Numbered from the stretch's first letter, positions 19,517 to 28,467 are shown. The stretch: 64,000 bases of DNA from Hyphomonas atlantica corrig. (GCF_000682715.1 NZ_AWFH01000003.1:46310-110309); one strand, 5' to 3'. Translations and numbers: made by a program. The notes: a model not told the origin generated them from the letters alone.

Positions 19517-19966
19517 TCAGCCTGTGCAAGCGCCGGTCTTGTGTCCGCTGAACAACCCTATCATGCGAATCGAAACGCTTTCAGCTTCCCCCTCTATGAT
19601 CATTGAGCCCTGAAGCGAATTGCGATCCGGCGCGACAACGATCAGTGCATCGCCCACCAGCTCAATATCATCCATCTTACAGGAAAGATCGAAACTCAGA
19701 TGGTTGTCACTGCCCCGAGAATCCAGCACATCGCAATTGTCGATCCCGATTGTATCGACATCCAGCCGCGTGTCTTCTTCACTCGCCCAGCATTCCGTGG
19801 TGAATTCAAATTCGGGATCTATGTCCTGGCGCACGCCGAACATTGTGAGTTCGGGCACCATCGACAATGTCGTTTCCCAAGAGCCTTTGTTTACCGTGAT
19901 GGCTTCTTGGCCAGAAGCGTGGCCGGTCAGAACAATACATAACGCGCCGATGACGAGTCGTCTCAT
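19517..19966 (-). CDS. DUF3617-type small exported protein
   Basis: A 149-residue protein with a signal peptide (MRRLVIGALCIVLTGHASG, cleavage near residue 19). It has conserved cysteines in the mature part (ECWASEE, DNCDVLDS, LSCKMDD, GACTG) and a C-terminal IRMIGLF strand. Size and pattern fit DUF3617, a periplasmic family of unknown function. It is inserted between mtaB and dapF, all leftward, so it is probably co-transcribed. Confidence 0.65.
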   Translation of the reverse strand: MRRLVIGALCIVLTGHASGQEAITVNKGSWETTLSMVPELTMFGVRQDIDPEFEFTTECWASEEDTRLDVDTIGIDNCDVLDSRGSDNHLSFDLSCKMDDIELVGDALIVVAPDRNSLQGSMIIEGEAESVSIRMIGLFSGHKTGACTG

Positions 19967-19987
19967 GGCAGGATCCCGTCTTTTGTC

Positions 19988-20797
19988 TCAGATTTCCGTT
20001 TCGAATTCGAGTTCGACCGGTCCGGTCATATAAACACGGTCATCGGTTTCCCGCCATTCGATAGTCAATTCACCACCATCAAGGATCAGTTTTGCCGTGC
20101 GATCTGTCAGTTTCGCACGCGCCGCGCACACCAAGGCTGCACACGCTCCAGTACCGCACGCTTTGGTCAATCCGGCGCCGCGTTCCCAGACACGCAGGCG
20201 GATGGTCTGCCGGTCAATGACCTGCGCAAAGCCAACATTTACACCCTCAGGAAAGGTCGGATGCCACTCAACAAGAGGGCCGAGCGCCCGGATATCATAA
20301 TCGTCAACATTCTTGACGAAAAAGACCGCATGGGGATTCCCCATCGAGACAACAGCAGGCCGGGCCAGCCAGGGATTGTCGATCGGACCGATCTTCACAT
20401 CCACGCCGCGCACATCCATTTTTTCAGAAAGCGGAATGTCTTCCCACCCCATCAGGGGCGAGCCCATATCGACCGTGATCAGGCCGTTATCCGCAGAGAA
20501 CGCCTTTAGCACGTCCGCCTCGGTCTGGATCGTCACCCGGTCCTTGCCAGTCTCGGCCAGAAGCAATTTTCCGACACAGCGCGTGGCGTTGCCACAGGCA
20601 GACACTTCAGTGCCATCTGCATTCCAGATACGCATGAACACGTCGCGCGCAACGTCCCGCTCCAGTGCAACGATCTGGTCAGCCTTCATATCTTTGGCAA
20701 TCTGGCGCACCTGATCTGTGCTCGGCACGAACGAAGTCGACCGCGCATCGAAAATGGCAAACGCGTTGCCCGCACCATTCATCTTCCAGACTTTCAT
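19988..20797 (-). CDS. dapF: Diaminopimelate epimerase
   Basis: A 269-residue DapF, which epimerises LL- to meso-diaminopimelate for lysine and peptidoglycan. Both catalytic cysteines are in place: C68 in SACGNATRC and C214 in TKACGTGACA. N-terminal MNGAGNAF and the substrate-binding GNPHAVFF are intact. It leads the leftward dapF - DUF3617 - mtaB - ftsY unit. Confidence 0.97.
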   Translation of the reverse strand: MKVWKMNGAGNAFAIFDARSTSFVPSTDQVRQIAKDMKADQIVALERDVARDVFMRIWNADGTEVSACGNATRCVGKLLLAETGKDRVTIQTEADVLKAFSADNGLITVDMGSPLMGWEDIPLSEKMDVRGVDVKIGPIDNPWLARPAVVSMGNPHAVFFVKNVDDYDIRALGPLVEWHPTFPEGVNVGFAQVIDRQTIRLRVWERGAGLTKACGTGACAALVCAARAKLTDRTAKLILDGGELTIEWRETDDRVYMTGPVELEFETEI

Positions 20798-20857
20798 CCG
20801 TCAGCCCTTAAAGTGTTTATGTCGACCAGAAAAGTGGAACTTCGCGCGTGATAATCA

Positions 20858-21274
20858 TCACTTGGGAAGACCGAAGGAGACAATCCAGCCCGAAACCTGG
20901 ATTACGAGCGCGGTGATCAGCGCGCCGCCCACAAGCGGATGGGACACAAATATCGCAAGCGCGACCACAGACAGGCACGCATAGTCAACTAGATCGCTCG
21001 ACATCAGCCAGCCCTGCGGCTGTCGCGCGCGCCGCACATCAAACAGGGTCACACTACGCCAGACACGGCCCATATCAGGTGGACCAAACGCCTCCTGCAG
21101 TCTCTTTGGATCACGTATACCGGTCATCTCCGCAAGGTCTGCAACCGTCGCCTCACCCAGTGCGACGTTGCGCTTTCGGGCAGACGTACCGATCAGGCTG
21201 ACAATTGCCGAAAGCACCACCGCGAGCGCGATGGCGAATAGGGTAAAATCATCAAAAGGCCCGTATCCGCTCAT
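20858..21274 (-). CDS. Hypothetical small membrane protein
   Basis: A 138-residue protein I do not recognise. It has one N-terminal hydrophobic helix (about 10-29), a central hydrophilic region with the sequence TGIRDPKRLQEAFGPP, and a pair of hydrophobic stretches at the C-terminus (about 95-133). It sits 60 nt upstream of dapF in the same direction and may be the first gene of that unit. No function can be proposed. Confidence 0.65.
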   Translation of the reverse strand: MSGYGPFDDFTLFAIALAVVLSAIVSLIGTSARKRNVALGEATVADLAEMTGIRDPKRLQEAFGPPDMGRVWRSVTLFDVRRARQPQGWLMSSDLVDYACLSVVALAIFVSHPLVGGALITALVIQVSGWIVSFGLPK

Positions 21275-21318
21275 GCGACCTCATATAGGGAAGCGTTGGC
21301 GAAACGGAAGCGCCTGCT

Positions 21319-22101
21319 TCAGACGGTTGGAACGGTTCCGCCATCGATGATGAATTCCGAACCCGTGATGGTGCCGGCTCGCGAAGAAGACAGGAACACG
21401 ATCAGGTCCGCAACTTCCTCCGGGGTCGACGGACGCCCGATGGGTATACCCCCAAGAGACTGCATCAGCTTGTTTTCGGCGTCCGCATAATTGCTGCCAT
21501 CTTCGCGCGCGATGCGGTTGACCAAATCAATGGAGGCTTGCGTCTTGATCCAACCGGGGGCCACCCTCAGAACCCGAATGCCCTTCGGTCCGACTTCCTT
21601 CGACAGGCTTTTGCTGTAAGCAGACAAAGCCGCCTTCGCGGCAGCATAGGCGGTTGTCGCTTCGGGCAAGGGCATCAGGCGCTGGATGGAACTGATGTGG
21701 ACAATCGTACCGCTCCCCTGCTCGATCATTGTCGGCAGGAGGGCCCGGTCCAGTCGCACCGCCGGCATCAGGTTCCGGTCCAGTTCCTTCCGCCATTGCG
21801 CATCATCCAACACCGAGAAGCCGCCAGATGGCGCATCGGAACCACCCGCCACATGCACAAGTATGTCCACGCCACCCAACCGCTCCAGGGCTTGGCGGGC
21901 GAGATGCGCGCATCCTTCAGCGGTGCTCAGATCGCTTGCCACGAACTTCACACCCGGAGGCAGGGCCTGCGGTTGGCTGCGCGCGGTTGTCAGGACATTG
22001 GCGTCCAGCGCCGCAAAGCACTCAACCACTGCGTGGCCAACGCCCCTGGTCCCGCCTGTGACCAGAACGCGACGCTGGTGGAAATCCAGGCTCCAGCTCA
22101 T
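21319..22101 (-). CDS. Short-chain dehydrogenase/reductase
   Basis: A 260-residue classical SDR. Cofactor motif TGGTRGVG is at 15-22. The catalytic set is S138 (VHISS), Y152 and K156 (YAAAK). The NNAG-type motif appears as VHVAGG. Its start overlaps the stop of the upstream NTF2-like gene (ATGA), so the two form a small operon divergent from an HxlR regulator. It is probably NADP(H)-dependent; the substrate is unknown, but HxlR control suggests response to electrophiles or quinones (inference). Confidence 0.92.
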   Translation of the reverse strand: MSWSLDFHQRRVLVTGGTRGVGHAVVECFAALDANVLTTARSQPQALPPGVKFVASDLSTAEGCAHLARQALERLGGVDILVHVAGGSDAPSGGFSVLDDAQWRKELDRNLMPAVRLDRALLPTMIEQGSGTIVHISSIQRLMPLPEATTAYAAAKAALSAYSKSLSKEVGPKGIRVLRVAPGWIKTQASIDLVNRIAREDGSNYADAENKLMQSLGGIPIGRPSTPEEVADLIVFLSSSRAGTITGSEFIIDGGTVPTV

Positions 22102-22427
22102 GGCTTGATCTCCAGCGCTGCGATCTGATCATCCCGGAGCGTGAAAAAGTAGCGCAGCTGCACGGGACTGCCTGGAAAATTGCCTTCGACACGTCCGGTC
22201 ACCACATATTGTTCGCCAGCCTTCTCCGCTTCCAACGGGGTGACCTGATAGGACGTGGTCGCCTTGGCTTCCAGCTTCCAGACCTTTATCGCGTCCCGGC
22301 CCTGATAGGTCTTCTGCTCGTCGATTACGACGGCCTCAACCGAAAACAAGTCTGACAGGCTGTCGGTATCATTCGTCGTCTCTGTCTCGAAATACCGATG
22401 AATCGTAGAGGGAAGTTCAATGGACAT
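22098..22427 (-). CDS. NTF2/SnoaL-like protein
   Basis: A 109-residue single-domain protein of the NTF2/SnoaL type ([18 protein letters not shown] start, a motif for polyketide-cyclase or limonene-epoxide-hydrolase folds). The start at 22427 is preceded by a strong AGGAGGTG ribosome site. An inverted repeat lies just upstream. It is translationally coupled to the SDR gene. No catalytic residues can be assigned. Confidence 0.82.
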   Translation of the reverse strand: MSIELPSTIHRYFETETTNDTDSLSDLFSVEAVVIDEQKTYQGRDAIKVWKLEAKATTSYQVTPLEAEKAGEQYVVTGRVEGNFPGSPVQLRYFFTLRDDQIAALEIKP

Positions 22428-22444
22428 ATGCACCTCCTGTCCGG

Positions 22445-22461
22445 CAGTCCGGAATGGACTG
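22445..22461. promoter_or_regulatory. Inverted repeat, candidate HxlR operator
   Basis: CAGTCC, 5-nt spacer, GGACTG is a perfect dyad in the 71-bp spacer between the NTF2/SDR pair (leftward) and the HxlR gene (rightward). It is 18 nt upstream of the leftward start codon and 38 nt upstream of the rightward one. Position and symmetry fit a dimeric repressor site; that HxlR binds it is inference. Confidence 0.4.
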
Positions 22462-22498
22462 TCTTGCGGAAAAGCCGATATCGATCTAGCCAGAATAA

Positions 22499-22876
22499 AT
22501 GACAAGTACGGACAAAAAAGTGGGGTACTTACCCGAAAGTGTGCGCCCGGAGTATACGCCGCTGTCTGCCGCAGAGGGTGTGGAGGCTGCGCTGCGTGTG
22601 CTGGAAGGCCGATGGAAGATTCTTATTCTCTTCCATCTTTTCGGCGAGCGATTGATGCGTTTCTCCGATCTCGAACGGGCAATTCCGACCGTGTCCCAGA
22701 AGATGCTGATTCAACAGCTACGCAAACTGGAGGCCGACGGCCTTGTGAGGCGCATCGTTCATCCCGAAGTGCCGCCTAGAGTGGAATACTGCCTCACAGA
22801 CTGGGGCGAAAAGCTCCGCCCGGCGCTCGATGCACTTCTTCTCTGGGGTGAACGAAAACCGGAAGGCGAAGCCTGA
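22499..22876 (+). CDS. HxlR-family transcriptional regulator
   Basis: A 125-residue winged-helix protein with the HxlR core: ALRVLEGRWKILILFHLF, RFSDLERAIPTVSQKMLIQQLRKLEADGLVRR and the wing VEYCLTDWG. One cysteine lies in the wing region, which could act as a redox sensor, as in YodB/HypR-type members. It is divergent from the SDR operon, its most likely target. Confidence 0.92.
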   Translation: MTSTDKKVGYLPESVRPEYTPLSAAEGVEAALRVLEGRWKILILFHLFGERLMRFSDLERAIPTVSQKMLIQQLRKLEADGLVRRIVHPEVPPRVEYCLTDWGEKLRPALDALLLWGERKPEGEA

Positions 22877-22877
22877 C

Positions 22878-23930
22878 CTAGCGCTCGCGCGGAATGGCGG
22901 CCCAGTAGTCAAAGTCTAGCAACACGCCATCGGCGTATTTGCCATCTTCTGTCTTGTAGGCGAACGCGCCCGGATCCTGATCTTTCACCGCGACGAGTCG
23001 AAGACGCAGTGCGCCGACATTGTCAGATAGCTCAGCCTTCTCGAGCACTTCGCTCCAGGCATAGATCGTGTCTCCTGCGAACAGTGGGCTCGCATGGGTG
23101 CCGGCGTTGATCGCGAGCATGTGTCCGGCATTGGCCAAGCCATTGAATGCCAGTGACCGCGCAATTGAAATGACAACACCGCCATAGATCAGACGCTTGC
23201 CGAACCGGCTCGACTTCTGACCATGGGCGTCAAAATGAACTTTTGCTGTGTTCTGATAGAGGCGCGTCGCGATCTGATGCTCCGCCTCTTCAACAGTCAT
23301 GCCGTCGACATGATTGATCTTCTCACCGACCTCATAGTCTTCAAACATGTGCTCGCTTCCGGAGAGGGATGTGTCCCAACTGTCCATTGCCGCGAAGCCA
23401 GATAGTTCAACGCCCGGCACGCTTTTGGGCAGGTCCGGGATCACGGCTTCAGGCGCTGGAGAACTCGCATCACGCTTGTTGACCATCACCCAGCGCACAA
23501 AGGACATGACCTCTTCACCGCGCTGGTTTGTGCCGCGAGTGCGAACCCAGACGACACCGGTCTTGCCGTTGGAATTCTCCTTTAGGCCAATGACTTCAGA
23601 CACCGTATTCAAGGTATCGCCCGGCATAACCGGCTGCGAGAAGCGACCATCAGCGTATCCGAGATTCGCGACAGCATTCAGAGACACGTCTGGAACAGAC
23701 TTGCCGAAAACAACATGGAACGCGTGCAGCGGGTCTATCGAGAGGCCTGGATATCCGGCCGCCTTCGCGAACTCGGAAGAGGAATACTGCACGAAACGTC
23801 CGCCGGTGAGCGCGCGATAGAGCGCGATGTCACCTTCCGTCAGCGTCTGTGGCGTTGCGTGCACAAGTGGCATGCCAACAGAAAAATCTTCGAAGAAATG
23901 GCCGGGATTGGATTTCGATGTGCTGGTCAT
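22878..23930 (-). CDS. mch: Mesaconyl-CoA hydratase (beta-methylmalyl-CoA dehydratase), double-MaoC type
   Basis: A 350-residue protein with two MaoC/hotdog halves (about 1-165 and 175-345). The run FFEDFSVGMPLVHATPQTLTEGDIALY, the PDVSLNAVANLGYADGRF block, the EVGEKINHVDGMTVEEAEH motif and RLIYGGVVISIARSL closely resemble the Rhodobacter mesaconyl-CoA hydratase. That enzyme interconverts mesaconyl-CoA and beta-methylmalyl-CoA in the ethylmalonyl-CoA pathway. A CitE-family lyase gene lies 770 bp further upstream on the same strand, which supports the pathway call. No crotonyl-CoA carboxylase is present in this window. Confidence 0.87.
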   Translation of the reverse strand: MTSTSKSNPGHFFEDFSVGMPLVHATPQTLTEGDIALYRALTGGRFVQYSSSEFAKAAGYPGLSIDPLHAFHVVFGKSVPDVSLNAVANLGYADGRFSQPVMPGDTLNTVSEVIGLKENSNGKTGVVWVRTRGTNQRGEEVMSFVRWVMVNKRDASSPAPEAVIPDLPKSVPGVELSGFAAMDSWDTSLSGSEHMFEDYEVGEKINHVDGMTVEEAEHQIATRLYQNTAKVHFDAHGQKSSRFGKRLIYGGVVISIARSLAFNGLANAGHMLAINAGTHASPLFAGDTIYAWSEVLEKAELSDNVGALRLRLVAVKDQDPGAFAYKTEDGKYADGVLLDFDYWAAIPRER

Positions 23931-23968
23931 ACGCCCCTCAGGTCAGTTGGGGGCAATATTTCCCGGCG

Positions 23969-24226
23969 TCAGGCCGCGACATGCCCCAGATACAGATCGG
24001 CGATCACCTGACCGTCACTGGCACTGGAAATCAAGGCCGGTGAGACGAAGGGCAGCAGGAGGATACCTATGGTAGCGGTCGCAAGCAGGCCGCACATCAT
24101 CTGCTGCTCTCGATTCTCAGAAAATTCGTCCAGCATGCGCGGTCCGGCGAGCATGTATGGCACGCCCAGCGTGCAAAAAGCGGAGAAGGCGACCAGAAGG
24201 CCAGCAAGAATCATGAACACGATCAT
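23969..24226 (-). CDS. Hypothetical small membrane protein
   Basis: An 85-residue protein I do not recognise, with two hydrophobic segments (about 2-25 and 45-65) separated by an acidic loop (DEFSENREQQ). It lies between the ArsC-like and mesaconyl-CoA hydratase genes, all leftward. No function can be proposed. Confidence 0.55.
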   Translation of the reverse strand: MIVFMILAGLLVAFSAFCTLGVPYMLAGPRMLDEFSENREQQMMCGLLATATIGILLLPFVSPALISSASDGQVIADLYLGHVAA

Positions 24227-24296
24227 GATCCTGCTGTGCCAGACAGTGGTTGAGGCTTCGCGTGGAAGATCTGTGAAATTTCACAGACCTTCCCGG

Positions 24297-24644
24297 CTAT
24301 TTCAGTTCGAGCATGGTCTCGATCGGGCGACCAAGCGCAGCTTTCTTGCCCTTTATCAGGATCGGTCTCTGGATGATCTTCGGGTTCGCAGCCATTGCCG
24401 CGTAAATTTCGTCGTCCGTTGATGTCGCATCAATGCCAACATCCGTCGCGTTCTTGTCGCGCAAAAAAGCGCGGGGCGAGTCAGCCCCGAGTTTCTTGGC
24501 GATATCTCGCAACTCGCTTTCGCCAAGCTGCTCTGATGCGTTCATGTATTTTCGGATCTTTGGATCAATGCCGTTCTCCTGCAGAAGGGCGAGCCCCTTT
24601 CGAGATGTGCTGCAGCCGGAATGGTGAAGATATGTGTAGGTCAT
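24297..24644 (-). CDS. ArsC/Spx-family reductase-like protein
   Basis: A 115-residue protein of the ArsC/Spx thioredoxin fold, with the N-terminal motif CSTSRKG (C11) and the RPILI arginine motif near residue 90. Family members include glutaredoxin-dependent arsenate reductase and YfgD. No arsR or arsB is nearby, so arsenate reduction is uncertain; it could be a general thiol reductase. It lies between a CitE lyase and the hydratase. Confidence 0.82.
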   Translation of the reverse strand: MTYTYLHHSGCSTSRKGLALLQENGIDPKIRKYMNASEQLGESELRDIAKKLGADSPRAFLRDKNATDVGIDATSTDDEIYAAMAANPKIIQRPILIKGKKAALGRPIETMLELK

Positions 24645-24699
24645 GTCGATGCCTGAATGCGTAAGTGTTTACCCTGAAACTACCCGATATCGTGGCGCA

Positions 24700-25584
24700 T
24701 CACGCCTCGAAAGCGCGAATAGCCTTGTCCATCTCCACAGCGCGGCGGGCTTCCTCAAGATGCAGCAGTTCCGTCATTTTGCCGTTCACCTTCAAAACGC
24801 CTTTGCCTGCGTTCTCGGGATCGGCAAACGCTTCGATTACAGCTTGGGCATGCTCCACATCATGAGGGCTCGGGGCGAACACACGGTTTGCTGTATCGAG
24901 CTGCGAAGGGTGGATCAGCGTTTTGCCGTCGAAGCCCAGATCGCGACCTTGCTCGCACTCATCGATCAGGCCCTGCTCATTCTTGATGTCATTGTAGACC
25001 CCATCAATCGCGATGATGTTGTAGGCACGCGCGGCGGCCACGGACAGTTGAAGGGCCGTTTGAAACGCTAGGCGGTCCGGCGTCATCCGCGCGCGGTACT
25101 CTTTTGCAAGATCATTGGTGCCCATGACAAAAGTCGTCAGGCGTGTGCGGCCCACGGCTTCTGCGATGTCCTTGATGTTCAGGATGGCCTTCGGCATCTC
25201 AATCATAACCCAAAGCCCCATATCGGCAGGAGCCCCGGCCCGGCTCATCGCATCATCAAGACGGTCGATATCGCTGCCATCTATGACTTTCGGTGCCAGC
25301 AAGGCATGTGCGCCCGAATCCACCGCCATTTTAAGGTCTGCCTGCCCCCATTCGGTGTCCAGACCGTTCATGCGGACGACGATTTCACGATGTCCGTAGC
25401 CGCCCCCCTGTATGGCAGCGCGGATCGTTTCCCTCGCCGCCTCTTTCGCGTCGGGAGCAACAGCATCCTCGAGGTCCATGATAACCGTATCGGCGGCGAG
25501 AGATTTGGCTTTTTCCAAGGCACGCTCATTCGCACCGGGCATGTAAAGGCAGGAACGGCGGGGACGGTGAAGCGCTTCAGGCAT
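24700..25584 (-). CDS. CitE-family CoA-ester lyase (malyl-/beta-methylmalyl-CoA lyase or malyl-CoA thioesterase type)
   Basis: A 294-residue TIM-barrel protein of the HpcH/HpaI-CitE family. Motifs include RRSCLYMPGANERALEKA, VIMDLEDAV (substrate/Mg2+ acidic residue), and IEMPKAILNI with the metal-binding Glu, then GTNDLAKE. It resembles Mcl2-type (3S)-malyl-CoA thioesterases more than classical Mcl1. Start 25584 has a GAGG ribosome site; an in-frame TTG at 25647 is less likely. With mesaconyl-CoA hydratase it fits the ethylmalonyl-CoA pathway. The exact reaction, lyase or thioesterase, cannot be decided from sequence. Confidence 0.82.
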   Translation of the reverse strand: MPEALHRPRRSCLYMPGANERALEKAKSLAADTVIMDLEDAVAPDAKEAARETIRAAIQGGGYGHREIVVRMNGLDTEWGQADLKMAVDSGAHALLAPKVIDGSDIDRLDDAMSRAGAPADMGLWVMIEMPKAILNIKDIAEAVGRTRLTTFVMGTNDLAKEYRARMTPDRLAFQTALQLSVAAARAYNIIAIDGVYNDIKNEQGLIDECEQGRDLGFDGKTLIHPSQLDTANRVFAPSPHDVEHAQAVIEAFADPENAGKGVLKVNGKMTELLHLEEARRAVEMDKAIRAFEA

Positions 25585-25675
25585 GGATGGGCATTTCCTC
25601 GATTGTTTGACTTGTTCGGCGAAAACAGGTGAACCGTCACTGTCCAAAGATCAATAGCTCCAAAGGTCGCCCTTC

Positions 25676-26779
25676 ATGACTGCATCCCCGATTGCTGGCA
25701 TCGTCGAACCTAGTTTTGAAGCCGTCCGAGATGCGTTCGACAAGAACTTTGCGGATGGCGAAGAACTCGGCGCCGGCTTCGCGGTGATCAAGGATGGAGA
25801 CGTTGTCGTAAATCTCATCGGCGGCTGGGCTGACCGCAAGAAGGAAGCACCCTGGACGAACGAGACGCTCGTGCCGGTGTACTCCACAACAAAGGGTATT
25901 GCTGCTCTTGTTCTGGCCCATCTGGTCGAGCGCTTGCCAGCGGGCTTCGAAACGGCTGTCGCAGATGTCTGGCCAGAATTTTCAGCCAATGGAAAAGGCG
26001 ATGTCACCATCGGACAGGTTGCCAGCCATCAGGCAGGCTTGCCGGGCTTCCCCGATGAGATCGATCCAGAACTCTGGCTGGATCCTCCCTCCTGCGCGGC
26101 CGCCCTCGCTGAACTCACTCCGATGTGGCCTCCCGGAAGCGCGCATGGCTACCATCCGTTGAGCTGGGGCTATCTGGTTGGAGAGATCGCCCGCCGCATA
26201 AGCGGAGAGACGCTGGGCACCACCTTGCGCAGCCTGTTCCCGAATATTGATTTCATGATTGGAACGCCCGCCAGCGAACACGATCGCTGCGCCGATATTC
26301 AGCGCCCGCGCGCCCTCGCCGACCTTGGCGAAATCACCCCGGCCCGGCGGGCCGCCTTTATCAGTAAATGGTCTGCGCCCAATCGCGGCGGCGCAATCTG
26401 GCGGGAGATCGAAATTCCGTCAGCCAACGGCCACGGCACTGCCCTCTCTGTTGCCCATTTGTACGAAACCTACACAAAGGGCGGCGGCGCATTGATGAAT
26501 GCGACGACATTCGATGCCCTCTCCTCGGCGCGGACTCATGGGCCAGATCTCGTCCTCCCCATGATCACGAGCTTCGGCGCGGGCATCATGCACAACACGC
26601 ATGGCCTGTTTGGGCCAGAACCCACCACGCTCGGTCATTGCGGCTGGGGGGGCTCAATGGCCATCGCGGACCAGCGCAACGGATTAACCTGCGCCTATGT
26701 GATGAACCGTCAGTCCAACATCCTTGTCGGTGACCCGCGCGCCGTGCGCCTTGTCGAAGCCGCCTATGAGTGTCTCTGA
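25676..26779 (+). CDS. Serine hydrolase, class C beta-lactamase / EstB-type
   Basis: A 367-residue penicillin-recognising fold protein. The nucleophile motif is S70-T-T-K73 in PVYSTTKG, and the third motif is near GHCGWGG. There is no signal peptide, which argues for a cytoplasmic EstB/EstC-like esterase rather than a secreted beta-lactamase. It is divergent from the CitE lyase and followed by LysE after 3 nt. The substrate is unknown. Confidence 0.88.
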   Translation: MTASPIAGIVEPSFEAVRDAFDKNFADGEELGAGFAVIKDGDVVVNLIGGWADRKKEAPWTNETLVPVYSTTKGIAALVLAHLVERLPAGFETAVADVWPEFSANGKGDVTIGQVASHQAGLPGFPDEIDPELWLDPPSCAAALAELTPMWPPGSAHGYHPLSWGYLVGEIARRISGETLGTTLRSLFPNIDFMIGTPASEHDRCADIQRPRALADLGEITPARRAAFISKWSAPNRGGAIWREIEIPSANGHGTALSVAHLYETYTKGGGALMNATTFDALSSARTHGPDLVLPMITSFGAGIMHNTHGLFGPEPTTLGHCGWGGSMAIADQRNGLTCAYVMNRQSNILVGDPRAVRLVEAAYECL

Positions 26780-26782
26780 TCG

Positions 26783-27406
26783 ATGTTGAGCCATGTAGAC
26801 TGGGCAGCTTTCCTGGTCGCCATGGCGGCCATTGAACTCACGCCCGGTCCGAACATGGGATGGTTGGCGGCATTATCCGCACAACGAGGGCGACGTGCCG
26901 GCATGTTGGCGGTCTGTGGGATCGCCCTTGGACTGACCGCCCAGTTAATGGCCGCAGCCACGGGCCTTTCTGCCCTGCTCGGGCAGATGCCTGTGCTGTA
27001 CGAAATGCTCCGTTGGTCCGGGGTCGCCTTCATGGTTTTCCTCGCCTACGAAGCGTGGCAGGACACAGGCGAAACGTCGCCCCTCAATCGAAATAATGCG
27101 GATGGTTTCTGGCGCGGGTTGGTGGCAAACCTGCTGAACCCCAAGGCTTTGGTGTTCTACGTCGTTGTCGTCGGACAATTCGCCAATGCCCAAGTCGGGC
27201 CGGTCTGGCTTCAGATCACCGCATTGGGGGTGATTCATGTCGCGATTGCCACCTTCATACACACCCTGATTGTTCTGCTGGGCGCACGCTTGGGCACTAC
27301 ACTTGAAACCTATCGAACCGCACCGGTCACCCGTGGCGTGTTCGCCATCATGATGCTGGCCATAGCCGCGTGGATTGCCGTCTCTACAGGGAACACGTGC
27401 AACTAG
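26783..27406 (+). CDS. LysE/RhtB-family exporter
   Basis: A 207-residue protein with about six hydrophobic helices, of the LysE/RhtB superfamily. The motif ELTPGPNMGWLAALSAQRGRRAGM, with a conserved GP near the N-terminus, and NLLNPKALVFYVVV in the middle are diagnostic. It probably exports amino acids or related compounds. It is co-transcribed with the preceding hydrolase and followed by a strong terminator. Confidence 0.92.
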   Translation: MLSHVDWAAFLVAMAAIELTPGPNMGWLAALSAQRGRRAGMLAVCGIALGLTAQLMAAATGLSALLGQMPVLYEMLRWSGVAFMVFLAYEAWQDTGETSPLNRNNADGFWRGLVANLLNPKALVFYVVVVGQFANAQVGPVWLQITALGVIHVAIATFIHTLIVLLGARLGTTLETYRTAPVTRGVFAIMMLAIAAWIAVSTGNTCN

Positions 27407-27466
27407 TTGGCACGAAGATTGCGAGAATGTGATCGGAGGCAACTCCAATCATGCTAAATCCCCTTT

Positions 27467-27500
27467 GGCCTCGGCAAATATTGCGCCGAGGCCCTTTTTT
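27467..27500 (+). terminator. Rho-independent terminator after LysE gene
   Basis: GGCCTCGGC, a 9-nt loop, GCCGAGGCC then CTTTTTT forms a 9-bp perfect stem with a T-tract. It ends rightward transcription from the serine-hydrolase/LysE operon. The T-tract touches the stop of rarD on the other strand. Confidence 0.92.
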
Positions 27501-28407
27501 AGCTGACACGCGCCGCCCGAGCCAGCCGCCGCGCCTTTGCTTCTCCCATCACACTGTCAGTGGTGAACACGACGAGTGCGGTCCAGATAAAGCCAAATGC
27601 GGCAGCGTGAGTCCAACCGAACGGTTCCCTGAACAAAAGCACGGCGATCAGGAACTGAAGTGTGGGCCCGACATATTGCATCATACCGATGGTCGAGAGT
27701 TTCAATCGCCGTGCAGACAGCGCAAACAAGATCAGCGGTACCGATGTTATCGGTCCGGCCGCCACCAGCAACGCAACATCCCACCCCCCATCTCCGAACA
27801 CGCGCGCGTCAGGCTGCCCCGCAACCCAGGCCAGCCAGCTGACGGCAAAAGGCACCAGCAACAAGACTTCCATCAGGAAGCCCGCACGGCTGTCGATTGC
27901 GACTTGTTTTCGGATGAGGGAGTAACAGGCAAATGTCATGCACAGGAACAAAGCAACCCAGGGCACGCGTCCGAATGCGACAGTCAGTATACCAACGCCG
28001 ACTGTTGCAATGGCCACCGCAATCCATTGCGCGATCCGCAAGCGCTCGGAGAAGAAAATCATGCCGAATACGACATTCACCAGCGGATTGATGTAGTAGC
28101 CGAGCGACGCCTCCATCGTCCTGCCAGCATTCACGGCCCAGATATAGCATCCCCAATTCGCCCCGATCAGCAGACCGGAGATGAGAAGCCATTTCAGCTT
28201 GTCCCATTTCACGGCGGCGCGGACGTCGCGCCAGTTCGCGGCAATGGCTATGAAAATCAGAGCGGTGGGGACGGACCAGACCACGCGATGTGCAAGCAGG
28301 TCTGCCGCACCGATGTGCTGCATCAGCCGGATGTAGAGCGGCAAGCTCCCCCAGATGAAATAGGCCCCCAGGCCGGCAACAAATCCAAGGCGTGTTTCAG
28401 CGTTCAT
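27499..28407 (-). CDS. rarD: RarD-type EamA/DMT transporter
   Basis: A 302-residue protein with about ten transmembrane helices. The N-terminus GLGAYFIWGSLPLYIRLMQHI, HRVVWSVPTALIF, WAVNAGRTMEASLGYYINPLVNV and the second-half FALSARRLKLSTIGMMQYVGPT are typical of RarD. The start 28407 was chosen because upstream residues are not conserved. The E. coli namesake was linked to chloramphenicol sensitivity; its true substrate is unknown. It is leftward, downstream of asd. Confidence 0.88.
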   Translation of the reverse strand: MNAETRLGFVAGLGAYFIWGSLPLYIRLMQHIGAADLLAHRVVWSVPTALIFIAIAANWRDVRAAVKWDKLKWLLISGLLIGANWGCYIWAVNAGRTMEASLGYYINPLVNVVFGMIFFSERLRIAQWIAVAIATVGVGILTVAFGRVPWVALFLCMTFACYSLIRKQVAIDSRAGFLMEVLLLVPFAVSWLAWVAGQPDARVFGDGGWDVALLVAAGPITSVPLILFALSARRLKLSTIGMMQYVGPTLQFLIAVLLFREPFGWTHAAAFGFIWTALVVFTTDSVMGEAKARRLARAARVS

Positions 28408-28467
28408 GGCCCAGCGCCTAGCACTGAGCCATGAGAAAAAGCCACCCAATTATTGCTTCGAAGCGTG

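Noticed and set aside
27451..28434. 327-residue rightward frame opposite rarD
   Set aside because: It begins at the LysE terminator, is polar and low-complexity, and opposes a clear membrane transporter.
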